Translations under genes and position numbers: made by a program
The notes under the pieces: generated by a model
The model's database searches: none
The model's input: only the letters and a program-made list of their open reading frames with translations
Told to the model about the DNA's origin: nothing
Source of the DNA: Halichondria panicea
Taxonomy: Eukaryota > Porifera > Demospongiae > Suberitida > Halichondriidae
Reading direction: 5' to 3'
Assembly: GCF_963675165.1 (NCBI RefSeq)
Contig: NC_087382.1
Location: forward strand, 6,000,315-6,064,314
DNA length: 64,000 bases
In this document: piece after piece, positions 33,205 to 46,822 of the stretch
How positions within the stretch are numbered: position 1 is the first letter of the stretch
Layout of the letters: every line of letters starts with the position of its first letter

Positions 33205-35979
33205 ATGTCACAAGAAAACTCTACTTTGTCCCCCCGAGAGCAAGACTCTACGTACAACACTCCACAGCACCCAGAGCACCCAGTTGATTGCATTGCCCTA
33301 TCACTAGATGACCACCAAGAAGATACTGAGAGTCCACCAACTAGCTCTCTATTTCTGTGTCACTCTAATCTGAGTGCTCTGTTGGAAACAGCCACTGGTC
33401 TGTCACTAGGGGTAACCTCGGGAGAGCCTCAGGGTCGTGTTTGTGAGGGACCTAGAGAGGGATGTAACGTTGCCGGAACACAGCAGAGCTCTAGAAGGTG
33501 AGTGTGTATTGTATTGATACTACTAAAGGTGTATTAACGTTCACAGTTGTGTACCTGTATTCAGCCTAAAAATGGGGAAAATATGCATTCTGGGCAATGC
33601 AGTCGGTAGGTTTCTTGCTTCTTGTTAATATTAAAGAATGTATGTTTGGGATTGTAAAATGTATATGTAAGCTTGCAGTTAGTTTTATATCAAGGGTGTA
33701 TAAGCTACAGTAGTTGGGGCTTACAGCACTACCCTAGCAGTATTATGATTCCTGGAATCACAAGTACTGTGTTGATTTATTATAATTTCTTTCACTCATA
33801 GCATCCCATTAACAAATGATTTGGTTATTCATTAATGCCATTAGAACATTGGAGCTGTGCCAAATTCACGATTCTCTTTTTTTAGTATGCATTATGTATT
33901 GAAACTATAGTGTACGTAGTAAGAAAGTTTACTTTTGTGGAAGTTAGTTTTTACCTCATTGTTTACATTCAGGATGTCTTGTGTGCTTGCATGTGCTCTC
34001 AGCATGCTTCACTTATTGGTAATAGACTACCTAACTGTAGTGTTACTTTGTACATGCAGTGTTGCCTTTGTACATGCAGTGTTGCCTTTGTACATTAGTG
34101 TTGCCTTTGATCATTTCCACCCCACTTGTCCAACTCAATTAGTTTTGTGAAATTCACTGCTGCAGCATTAGCTCTCGTTTAATGGCTGCTTTGCTCAACA
34201 AGATATTAACCACTAATCACATGTACATGCGCATGTATGCTTTTGTGGGCATGTGCAAGTGGGGTATAAGGTAGTGTGTCCATGTATAGACACTGCTGCT
34301 CAATGATCAATGAAGTGCTAGTAGTAAGAGCTTCTACATGTATATTCCCCACCAATAAACTTTTGTTTTCAAAGGTTTTATGAAATTTATAACTAAGCAA
34401 AATGGAATGTACATCAACCTTTGAAGAAGACATAATATTGCATATCACTATGGTTGCCATGGTGTCTCATAGATAACCTATTACTGTAAACATTGAGTTC
34501 ACCTATCATTTAATATAAAGTGAGTTAACAGTTAATTAATTTGCCCCAAAGAATATTTACAGCGTGTGTTAAATCTGTAGTCGGCCTATTTATTAAATCC
34601 AAAGAGGCCAAAGAGGGACGACTATGGAAGGTTTTCTTTATTTACACTTTGCCTATTTTCTATGAAGAATTTGATTGCTTTAATAAATAACTAATTGAGA
34701 AATTTTTGACGTTAGCATCAATTGAAGATTGTGTTTACTGCGAGGCTTTATTTAGCTAGTCTTGTGATCTCAAATTAGCTCCCTAGAGACATCACAGTGT
34801 GTTCAGTTGCCAAGCTTAAGTCAAGCTTACATTGTATTAGTAAATCATTCGTTACATTGTTATGATTTGTATCTTCACACAAAAAGTAACAGTCATCAGA
34901 TGGAGACATGTACGTACAGTACATGCTACTGTAACAGTACATACTCATAGCACTGACCTATATTTCGATTGATAAATCATTTCAATTTTGTCGCATTATA
35001 TAAATATTGTCAGACTACTTACATTGTACCTGTTGTACATGTGAGTTTCCCATGCATCAAAATGTAAGCTTAAGTCTGGGTCCTTGTTGAACAGTGAGAA
35101 TCTCTAGAGGGAGAGATAAGGTACATTTAATTTACTCCCACCTTTAGGCACTATCTAATGTTGTGGTGTGACCACACTGTACCCTCTCCCACCTTGGTTT
35201 CCTTATCTTATGTTGTATATCAGCTGGAGTCACTGGGTGACCACATTGTACCCTCTCCCACATTTTAGGCCTTTTGAGGTTAATTGGTGTTCTCTGTAAT
35301 AGTATTCATAGCTTCCTTAATTAGATATAGCAAGTGGGCTACATCTAGGCTTGAGGCTATTATGCTCCAAATTTTACCGATTATTCTATTCTCCAATTCC
35401 CAAGCTATAGCCTATTATTCTCAGTGATTTAGCCCATTATTCTCATAAAAAAATTATTATTTTTCATTAAAATCACAATAAAAATCATATTTTGATAAAT
35501 TGCAACACAAGGAAGTCTCTACATAATGATATAATAATGTACATAGTCCTGAAGAGCATTGTCTTGCTGATCACCAAACGAAGTGCCTTGAGTTGATCCA
35601 ACATCTATATGTCTCTACTTGTTGGAACTGGAATTGGCTTCAGTAGGTTCAGTAATCTAATCTCTTGATTTTCTTCAGATTCCATATAAAGTACTAGCAG
35701 TCTACTATACTGTCTATGGTCTGTCTTTACCGGTAAGGCTAGCTAGCTAGCTAGCTGCAGTCTAGTCCAGAGATCAGATCAGAGCTAGAGTACAATCAAT
35801 GGTAATTGTGCTTTATTTAGAATGCTAACCACGTGGCATAATTATTCCCACCCACTCTACCGTTTATTCCCGCATAATTCCTAATGCTCCAAGCTACCCA
35901 TTATTCTCAAAATTATGCTCGCATAATCGCCGCATCCCTAGCTACATCTGTAAAAATACCCATTATCCGTAGCACTCAT

Positions 35980-36054
<75 letters not shown>

Positions 36055-39000
36055 CCGGAACAAGAACTAGTGAATCAGCGAGAAATACAGGTACATTGTA
36101 CAGTGTGCGGATTGTGATATCAGTGATATAATAATTATACGTGTACTTTACTCACTGACTGGCATGGATCATATCTCTCATTTAGTTTTACAGTGCTTTG
36201 TTTTGCAGTTTACTATTATCAGTTCCCAGGTCAACTCACTGTTTCCAGCTGAGTGCCTTGTTGTACTTTACTTATTTAATATTGTTGTATTTATAACATG
36301 TTTACAATATCAACCAGTTCCTGCATGTACACATGTATAATTTCTCACACAGTCTGTTGAGATTCACTTGCCATTGGACAGTTACCATGGCGTCCATGAT
36401 CCGAGGCTCCCCCAGTTGGCCCCGCCCATTCCAGTAAGCACACTCTGTGAGAAGACTACCACTTCTCAGCCGACCACACCCACCCCTCATGGTGATTATC
36501 TATTATGGTCACTCTACATGTATGTTTAAGCTGGTCACTCTCTATTATACATATACAGCCAGGTTAACTAATAGGCTCATAATACATGGCGTACATGCAT
36601 GTACATGTAGCGTGAGTTTCAACCTGTGTACATTATAGCCAGTGATGGTGTGCCTAGTAGAAACTGATTACAATGTAAATTGTACTATTTATTGTTATGT
36701 ACTGTATTTTTGTAGGTGAAGATTGTACGTACAGTAGGGTACAGACATAATTATAACTGATCGATATGTGTTATGTTTTGTATTGTAGTGCATGTAGGGC
36801 TCATGTTGTGTACTGGCACTCAGACTTTGTATAATCAGACACTCACTTAAATTTATACGAACTGTATGGCTGCACAGTTCAGATGCGATTGTCCGCCCAA
36901 CAACAGAAGCCTTACTCTAGTCCCCTGATCAATCTTTAGTTGGTAATTTGATTACCCTTTATTCAATTTCACACACACACGCAGCTCTTCTGTTGGCCCC
37001 ACGTACCCTTCATCACTCCCCTGTACGAACTCGAGGTGAACCCTCACACATCTCACACCATCACAGCTCTCCCATACACCCACGTCCCGAACATGCCTCT
37101 GATCGTTTGCTATGTTCACAAATAAGCATTCCCATGGACCAAATCGACGAAGAGGAGGCATCTCAAGTGAGTGTTGCCTCTCGGTCGTTCCCCTACTCTC
37201 AACGCAGCAGCATGGCTTCATCGATGTCCTCCATGCCCACTAACGAAGGGGAAATCCCTTACAACTTTTACCGGCCGGATTCATTCCAAACCCATTCCCG
37301 GAATGTATCCGAGACGCCATCTTTACCCCCATTCCACTGTTCGAGTACATCTTCAGCATATCATTCAAGAAACTCATCATTCGGTTCTCAATTTAGTAGT
37401 TCGTGTTTCGAATCTGATAGTGTTTTGACTGATATTGATTCTTGTCTAGCGGCGCACTCTGGTAGCCATGGAGATATCAAACATCCAATCAGATTGCAGG
37501 ATCCCCGTATTTTAAGACTGAGTGAATCATCACACATGTCATACACTTCTGAATGGAGCTTACGTCATCACATGAATCGACCTATCGGATTATCCAATCA
37601 ATCCCCGAACCTCGATGAAACACTTCAACATATGGAAAGTTTCGAGGAACGCAAGAAGCTAGCCAAACTCAAGACCTCTGAATGGATCAAGAGACAGTTG
37701 AATGTGTGTAGAGACTCTGTAGTGCAAGTTAAAGTGAGCTCCAAGACCAAACACGTAGTGCACTTCAATGTGAGGGCTGGGGACGTGATTGTGTGGGAGT
37801 TTGCCACCAAGAAGAAGGACATTGCCTTTGGTGAGCTATAATACCTGATTGTAATATTAGTGTTGAGTTTGTGTGTAGATAGTTAAGCCATAGCATATAA
37901 TGGTCAATAAGTCAATGGTCTACATGTCATGTATACCATTGTGAATTTGTTTTTCATTATTATATAATACGGTAGTGTGTTTGTGTGTCTGTGTGTCTGT
38001 GTACAGCTGCTCAAGGATCAATGAAGTGCAAATAAGAGTTTCTATAGGCTTCTAGTCATGTTTTCTTGGATTTTAATTCGTGGATTTGCAAAATAATGCT
38101 TGGTTCTCGAGTTATGCCTAGTTTTGCTTACTTAGAATGACATTGCAGCTTTTTCAGAAGAGTGCGTAGCAAATCTTGTCTGTGGAGTGTTGCTACTCTA
38201 CTTAGTAGTTAGCTCTGCACTAAAACGCTAGCTATTGGTAGCTGCAAGATGAGAAGAGAGCTGCAAGGCTCTGCTGATGCATCCACTATAATTTTAGACT
38301 TGGACTTTTGGCATCGATCGTTTTTTGAAAAATCATGGTGGATCATTACCCACTCTTCGAGTTTGCCTGTGATTCTGGATTCTCTGCCAATGCAGTAACA
38401 TAAATCAGTAATGCAAAAATGTTCATCAAGATGTATAATAAGTTGTGTATAAGCTATTGCTAATAGCTAGTAGCTTTATTATGTTATTTTGCTTTGACAC
38501 CTCCACCGAGGCATCAGCACCCGTGGTGCTTTCATTATGACCGTACAATTTTGTTTTAATGTATATAGTTATTGTAAATGTTGTGTCAAGATATTGGGCC
38601 GACATAAATTTTGTAGCGTACATGTACAAACAGATGCATGTACCTTACAGAGTAAAGAGTGTACATGTACCTCCCAGAGTACCTGTATGTACATGTATAT
38701 ACTGCACTGTCATCCATGTAGCACTGTCATCCATGTATTGCAATTGCTGAGTCAGTGGTATTTAACCATAATTCACTCTCTCTACAGGTGTACTGTTTGA
38801 AGCCACACAAGTGGCCACAGTGGACCCCAATGAAGCCACGGAAGAGCAGTGCCCCGAAGACAAGATAGTATCCATTCTGCCAATGTTCCGGATGAACACT
38901 CACACACGACCTGTGTTTGGCACACACACCACAACTCGCGACGGCGTCTACGAGATTGTCTTTGATAACACGTACTCTAGGTGAGGGTGTTTGTGTGATG

Positions 39001-39429
39001 TAAACATGTGTTGCATTTGTATAGTCGGTGAGAGCATCCATGCACGTACATGTACATGTAAAGACAGTACACTAAGTAGAGGCAGGATGTTTTGGGCATA
39101 TGTAGACTCATGATTCCATTTGTCAAAAAAATTAATGTTGGGGACTGAATGCAGGTGGTGCAATTATTAATTTCTCAGAGTGTACAAGGAGGTTAATATA
39201 ACATACATACATTTCTATAAGAATAATTATATAGGCATGTATGAATTGGTGTTTTTGTACCTTAATTATTATGTACACGGCTTCACCACTCACCCACCCC
39301 ACCCCCACACACCACACACACACTCACATGCACACACTTCTCTCTCGCTTCAGGTTCTTCGCTAAAGAGTTGTTCTACAGAATCACTACCCAACCTCTCG
39401 AACCAAACTCAAATTATTCGCAACAGTGA
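33205..39429 (+). CDS. GOLD-domain protein (FYCO1/TMED8-like C-terminus)
   Basis: Six exons join without a frame break: 33205-33497, 36054-36090, 36353-36491, 36985-37830, 38788-38980 and 39354-39429, 527 residues. The first 390 residues are serine-, proline- and histidine-rich and probably disordered. The C-terminal 130 or so residues form a GOLD domain. Its landmarks are VHFNVRAGDVIVWEFATKKK, DIAFGVLFEA, LPMFRMNTHTRPV and DGVYEIVFDNTYSRFFAKEL. GOLD domains are beta sandwiches used in vesicle traffic and autophagy adaptors. The FDNTYSRF...K signature is closest in my memory to FYCO1 and TMED8. No FYVE finger or coiled coil is present, so it is not a full FYCO1. Intron 4 contains repeat R1 copy C. 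Several acceptors are preceded by CA tracts. Confidence 0.8.
35981..36052 (+). repeat. (CA)36 microsatellite abutting a 3' splice site
   Basis: Pure CA repeats end directly in the ACAG acceptor of exon 2 of the GOLD-domain gene, taking the place of a pyrimidine tract. Confidence 0.9.
37967..38536 (-). mobile_element. non-autonomous repeat family R1, copy C
   Basis: Inverted relative to copy B. It reads GGTAGTGTGTTTGTGTGTC at the left and ends GCACCCGTGGTGCTTTCATT at the right. The GCGCATGCGCACCGAGG end is missing, so the copy is truncated. It sits in intron 4 of the GOLD-domain gene. Confidence 0.65.
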
Positions 39430-39694
39430 GCAGTTCTTTGAAATTACTTGCTCTTGTTACGTACCATTCTTGTTATTGCTTAATTAAATCTTTTTATATC
39501 AGCGCGCACAACACTAAATCTCTGCAAATGTCTTATATCATGATTAGCATTTTTAGAACTTAGTCAATTGAGGTAGTATAATTATGCGTTGTCACCATTC
39601 TCTCATCAGATTTAAATGATGATGTACGTGCTGCCAATAATAATAACATTATTAATTATCACCAACATCTGAATGAAATTTTAATTTTTTGCTA

Positions 39695-40081
39695 TACCGT
39701 ATATCTTCTGACAGCAAAAAATAATTATTTTGGAAATTGTCTGGGTATAATTGGAACAGATTTTTATAGAGCATGAGAAGTGTCCGTAATTAGAACAAGC
39801 AAGCAGCTGCATGCGAGCTAGCTAAGTTTTAGGTAGGATTGAATAGTTGCACTAACTATCTAAAACTAGCTACTCAAAGCTATCTAACTGCAGCACTCTA
39901 AGTCTTACTTGCCGTCTATGAATGGTAACTCAACTTTTCAAGGTAGATTGTCCAGATATTTAGAACAAATGTAATATATTAAGTACTGGAGTGTCCATTG
40001 TATTAAAACAACGAAAATTGCCCAAAAGAGTGTCCGGGGTAATTAATTAGAAGTGTCCGATAAATTAGAAGATATACGGTA
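39695..40081. mobile_element. TIR element with TACCGTATATCTTCT ends
   Basis: TACCGTATATCTTCTGACA at the left and AGAAGATATACGGTA at the right are inverted repeats. GTGTCCG words recur inside. It is a non-coding MITE of 387 bp lying between the two convergent genes. Confidence 0.65.
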
Positions 40082-40098
40082 CCTATAATTATATTATG

Positions 40099-40451
40099 CA
40101 GTAGACTCTCGCTATATTCCGGCTTTCTGAAGTATATAGCCGTATACTGGGCTGCCCCAAACTAGGTTTTCAATGCACGTTTATTACGGCCAGATTTGAT
40201 GTTTTGGGTGTGGTTTTTGGCGGATAAAATTGGATACAGAGCTAGCAGAATGATTCGATCATTATCTTTCATTGTCCTCGAGACAGAACCACAATCATTA
40301 AATTCAAGGTACATGTATATATTATATGAGGTAAGGTCATTTTTTTAGCCATGGCTATTTTCTAAAAGATGTATGGCCAACTTGCTATTCCGGCCAAGTT
40401 GCACTGTCCGTATAATATAGGATGGCCGGATTAATTAACGAGAGTCTGCTG
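40099..40451. mobile_element. Tigger/pogo-like MITE
   Basis: CAGTAGACTCTCGCTATATT at the left is complemented by AATTAACGAGAGTCTGCTG at the right. The CAGTAGA-CTCG-TT-CCGG pattern is that of pogo/Tigger terminal repeats. No transposase frame is present. Confidence 0.55.
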
Positions 40452-40453
40452 TG

Positions 40454-40663
40454 TAGAGGGTTATTTTCGTATGGTGGAAATTTTCGTATTTAGAGGATCA
40501 TCCAAAAATTAAAACTGCAAAAATTTTCTACAACAGGTCTGTCTACATCACTATTCTAAATTCTGAATTGTACGAATAATTATTTAGAACACGACGGTAA
40601 TTGTGGGTAGTTCATATATAATTATTATACGAAAGTTTGCACTTATGTACGAAAATTACTCGT
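40454..40663. mobile_element. TACCGTATA-family MITE, degenerate copy 4
   Basis: GGGTTATTTTCGTATGGTGG at the left resembles copy 1 (6520-6540), and ACGAAAATTACTCG at the right matches its other end. The terminal TACCGTA words are lost. Confidence 0.4.
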
Positions 40664-40946
40664 TGGCTGCCTTTTCTTCAGGTGGTTGTTATATAAGAGC
40701 TGCATGAAAGGCTCCGGTATGCAAGAAAAAAAATTATTACTCCTTATTTTATGCAAATTAGAACACTCAATTATATATATTAAAACACAGACAACAAAAC
40801 AGACGAAATAAGTGCACTGAATAGTATAATATAGCTATGGTCGGAAATTGATTCATGAATCGCTGAGCGGTACACATAAAATAATAGTATGCGGAGACAC
40901 ACACGAACACACACGCAGTTAAAAATAAGTCCGAGTGTGCAGAATT

Positions 40947-43900
40947 TCAACTGTGGAAAGTGATACCAGGAACAACGTATATTGAGGTACCTGCAGAGGG
41001 AGAGAGCATGGGGTAAAATAGTAGGAGTAATTATATAGTCATGTGACAAGACATAATTATAACATTCATTTGTGGGGGCTTGACAGAGAGTGAAAATGCA
41101 TGTATGGGTACATGCATAATTATGTACATGTAATTAAACCCTTGCTGCATAACGTTAAGACCCACACAAATATGTTATTATCTGTAGCAAAAAGTTCATA
41201 AATTCTGTACGTAATTACACTGTACATAGCAATGAACGAGGGAGTTGATACTATATAGTCTAAGAACCAACCAGGTAAAAGATTAAATTAGTAAGCACAG
41301 TGAACCTGTTATACAATAGTGGTCACTCTTGCATTATTGGATGGTATATAGAGGGTATATAGAATAACAGAGGCTAAACATATAAACGAGGTAGCCTATG
41401 GTGACCACAATAGATTTCACTGCACATGTATACATGCACACCCTGACTCGACATAGTTTTAGACTTACTGTCGGGAATAGTGTTCACAAACTTGGGAAAC
41501 AATGAAAAATACTCGTGCTCAAGGGCGTCATTTGCGGAGATCCTCCGAGAGGGTATCAACTGGATCATGTGAGTAGCCAGGTCACCTGCTCTCAGGGACG
41601 TCGACAGCCTGGTGTGTGGGGGGGGGGGGGGAGATTGGTATCAAAATATGGAAAAATGACTGAAAATGTTATCATGCATTAAAGCCAAGTATAGGCATGT
41701 GGGCTACACGTACACTTAGAACTGTGTGCTATCATAAGTACATTTATCTCGAGCACTGCAGACTACATAAACATGTACTGTACTAAATTAATGATGCTCA
41801 CATTGGTGACACTGCCTCCAGCTGTCTTGTCGGGCATATCTTGAAGTGATCTGTATGGTGAGAAAATGGTGACAAATCGATCAGGTCAGTTTATAGGAGG
41901 TCTTACATGGTTTGTACTCGGGATAGGACGACACTCCCGGCCACGTCTCCTCTGTGGGGGTGCCTAGGACCTGTGGGGGTACATAATTATGAGTGTATCA
42001 TTATTAATAAGCTGTGAGTATATACATGTACACTGTAGTATCGAAACTATATTCCATTATCCTAATGTTTGCAGAATCAAATCAAGCAGATACATGCACA
42101 CTTGAAACAAGATGAAACCTACTCCATGGAATGATTATAGATACTTTTATAGTGCACTTACACCCCATATCTTATTGAGTTGATCTGGTACTCCCTTGAT
42201 TCCTGGGAACAGTGGCTTCCCCGTCAGCATCTCCACAAATATACAGCCAACACCCCTGTGCATGTGAGTGCTCAGTTTATAACAGCTCATTTCATGATCT
42301 TAATGGCCACTACTGAAGAAAAGCCAGCTGTGCAGGCACCTAAGTGTACAAAGCCTATGCACCTCTGAATACTTGTTCCCTAAAGATGTCTGAGTTAATT
42401 CCACTACTTGAGGATCGATATACAATACCAGCTAACTCAGGATATAGTTTACACGTACATACATGTACAGTGTATGTAAAAGCTGGTAAGGCATCATCTA
42501 AGCACAAGTAGTCTGTCATGGTAAAGCATTATATGGAAATGGTCATCAGCTTAATAATTATCTTACCACATGTCCAGAGGTGTGGAGTAATCAATGGAGC
42601 CCATGAGAACATCAGGCGGTCTGTACCAGAGTGTGACCACCTCATGAGAGTAGGTATGTGTCGGTACTGACTTGGCACGGGCCAACCCTGTGAGTGTGTG
42701 TGTGTGTAGGGGGAAGGGGATCCGGAGGTGATTGTGTGACAGCTACTGTATAATGTATATACAATTATGCAGTGAAACGTTGCGAATACAATTCACAACA
42801 GGTGTTCCTTATTCAGAGGAAACGTTTGGGATAGAAGCACTGCATGTCCTTTGTAGAGGAGTATTCAAGATACATCCTCAATACATACCAACTAACATAC
42901 TAGACATTTCCTGGTAGAAGTTTTCTGTAACTAAAGAAATATACTCAATTAACGAGTGCAGCGTGTGTTTGCCAACAAATGTGCGCAGGAAGCTATACCA
43001 TACTAGAAGTCTGTCTCTACCAGTACAATAGTGTATCCACCATGCATCATGTACTTTAATGCATATACAGCATTCCATTTTTATAGACTCCACAATTCTG
43101 TCTCACTGGCCAGATACCGCACAAATAAAACCAAGTTGCTAAGCACCAACTAACACCTGTTACCTAAATGTACTAGTAGGAATTGATGCTATTGCAGTCC
43201 TGACTGAAACCCGTGCAACAGTTCTGAGACTCAAAGGAAGCTTTATAAGATATGTGAAGGCACTGTAGGTCCCACCTAGTTAGTTACAAAACAACACCTC
43301 GACAAAGACAACCTCCGTATAATGATGATCAAAATTATAATTTCAAATTTTTAAGGGTAAAGTTCCACTGTATATGTACGTATACAGAAGTACCGTATAG
43401 CGGGTAATTATTCGTGGTTGTGAGCAATATTTAGTCATTTTGTGGATAATATTTTCGTGGTTGCTGCTTGCACTGCAGGTAAAGGTAGGCAAGGTCGCTT
43501 CATTCGTGGGTAAAATATTTGTTGTCAGACCTTCAACCACGAAAACCACGAATATCTTGCACCACGAAAATTACCCGCTGTACGGTACTGGTACCTGATT
43601 AATCATTTATACTTTGTCTAGTTAATGATCTTTACCAACACTCACCAAAATCAGCCAGTTTCAGCTCCCCAGTGTTGCTGATGAGGAGGTTCTGTGGTTT
43701 CAGGTCTCTATGCAATATCTTCCTCTTGTGACAGAATGCCAGTCCCCGTAGCAACTGGTACATGAACAGCTGTACATTGTGTGGGTCCAATGGTCCGGGA
43801 TGCTTCTCCATATAGCGACTCAAGTCCGTGTCCTAAGTAAGTAAGGTGTACAGTGTGTATGTACATGTACATGTATATAGAACACGGCTGACACATGTAC

Positions 43901-44326
43901 ATGCATGGCCGACACATGTACATGCATGTGCCATTGTTACTAACTGTAGTAGGTATAGGAGAGTTTTGGCTACTTAAGGATTGAGTATGTGTGGCGGGTC
44001 ATTGGGGCGTGACTTACATTGTATTCCTATTAGGACTACCCCCATCAATACATACCATCAAAAGTATTAGCACAAAATGTACATACAAGTGTATACACAC
44101 AATTAAATTAATAGGAGGAGCACTTGTTGTTAGAAAAACACCTTAATGCATAATTAAGTATAATGGTACAGTAAGTGTACAGTAAATGACATGTACATGT
44201 AGACTGTGCACACTGTCCTAACTCACCACGCATTCGAAGACAAATGTTAGATTGGTGGCAGTGTGTACGATGTCGTGCAGCGTCACAATATTAGCATGCT
44301 TGAGTCCTTTGAGCAGAGAGGCTGTG

Positions 44327-44386
<60 letters not shown>

Positions 44387-46748
44387 CGTGCGTGACAGAC
44401 AATGATCCGAGAATTTATTGGAATCAATTAGCATGTACAGTTTGTAATTCGAAGGCAGCTACAAAATGACTAGTATACATGACTGTATGTATATACTATC
44501 ACAGTCATTGTACATGTATGAGCCAACAATTACATGTAAACTACACATGTACATACTATACTCTAATTACAAGGGAACAAAGAGTACAGCTGGTACATGA
44601 ACATAATGTTTAGGGACTACCAGCCCGTAATGTTCTGTACTATACAGTTAATTTTTTTATTACAACACACCCTCACCTTCTCTAATGGCTGTGAATGGTG
44701 TCCCCTCTTCGGCGTTGAGACGTATCTCTTTCATAGCAACCGACTGTCCGTTGATGTTACTGATACCGCGGTACACAGTCGCGTACGACCCCTCCCCCAG
44801 AGCTTCCAGCTTATGGTATGTCTCTAGGCGACCAAATGGAGATGATGCCTGGAATAGAAAATTGCAATAAACTATTATACCAAAACTGGATGGTTACCTG
44901 CAAAGGATGCCTATACACCTACTGAAGTCAAAATCATTATACAAGCTACGTGTACAACACATCTAACATCTAACGAGAAATGTACATGTAGCATTACAGA
45001 TTTACAGATCTGTCAAGCAAATAAACAATTCAGTCTTATTCTTCAAAACATGTTTTCCCACGTGTACTTCCTCATACAAGTAATCAATGTTGCCCCCCAA
45101 ACCACTGACTAGATCAAAGCAGCTCACTACCAGTACAGCTGACCTCTTCAATGAGCCACACTTCTCATCACACCTGTACATCTTGTATACAAACAGCTTT
45201 AGGCCCACAAAGTGTTTTTGGGATTGGCGTCTACAGTGTACATGTGTTACAGGGCAGACTGCCAACTGTTAACGCACACACCCACATTACCATGCACCCG
45301 TCAACAGACACTAGGATTAAGTGGGCTTCTATTTTCACTGTCCCAGCTGTAAGTTCAGCCAGCTAGTAATAATGGTATTCAACAACACTTGTATTGAAAC
45401 CACTTGACTACATGTACACTATTGTGAAATGCACCAAAACGGATGTCCCTCTATTTAATCATTAAGAGAAATCTTCTGCATAATACCATACATTATACTT
45501 ATAGCCTCCTTTAAATTTAAATTATATTTAGGGGACAAAGTCGAGTAGATAGTTACAGTGTTCAATATAGATAACATACAACTTTAGACCATAAATTATA
45601 CGTGTAATTATACACTGGTTGCAGAGTCTTCTTTGCGTTAATATACAGCCTACAGTGTAGCTTGCTATTCTAAATAATAGTTATACGCTGAGTCTAAGGT
45701 CTCTATGGGATTATGAGACCCTGAGGGCCCGAGGCTGTCGCATCCCGAGCGTAGCAAGACATGTGATTTTTTGCTCCACTGATCTCATAGTTACAGTTTT
45801 ACATACGTGTACATAAAATTAATGAGCTCTCAATAAGTTTACCTCAGAGTATCTCCTCCTCGGTATTGATCCCGTGGACCCGAATGCCTTGGTAGGGGGT
45901 CGGATGGGATGGGAGGGGCCAATGGTGGCGTACGAGGGGGGTTGGCTAGACACAGAGGTTCTTTCCGTGGGGATTATCTCTTCTGTGGGACTAAAGGCCT
46001 GCAGAGAGATAAAAGGAATTAATGAACTATGAACTATTGAGAATGGATCCCACTATATTATACATGTACAGTTACATGTACACAGTTCCAATAACAATGT
46101 TTTCTACATGTACACAGTATGTAGAAAAGACAGTTCACAGATTTTCAACAAGCCCCATGAATATTTCAGTCGCAAAACGCGTAAATGCACTACAGTTCAA
46201 TTATTATAAACAAACAGGATCGAGGCTGCAACTCTGGTAAAATGTTATCCAGGGTTGTATTAGCATTTGGTGCATACAATGTACAATGTGGGTGCGATCT
46301 CAGACAGCCTAAAAACACTAAATTTCTTAGAGGGGAGATTCCCTAGACCTCCCTAAGATGTGCGATAGCACAGGGATATACGTACAGCGCTCTCCCCACT
46401 CCAAATTTGCATTAACAAAAATACAAAACATTATTTTTTGATCCTTAAAAATTATGCCTGCTACACAGTTCTATTAAGGTAGCTACTGTAAACACGCTGT
46501 ATAATGTACTCACCAATGATTTTGGTCGTTGTGTTCGTCGTTTACTGGCAGGTGGTCTCTCGACAGACCCAGCGGTGGTGGGGCTGATCTCACGAGGGGA
46601 GGGGGAGGGGTCTTTGGGGCTGGGACTGACACTAAGTCGCAGGAAACCCTCCGATAGTCGTCTCTTGAGTTTCTTGATACGGCTCTCTTTGAGGATGTTC
46701 GTCTCACTGTGGATACGCTTAGAGGGGGCTGTGTGTGTGTGTGAGGGT

Positions 46749-46822
<74 letters not shown>

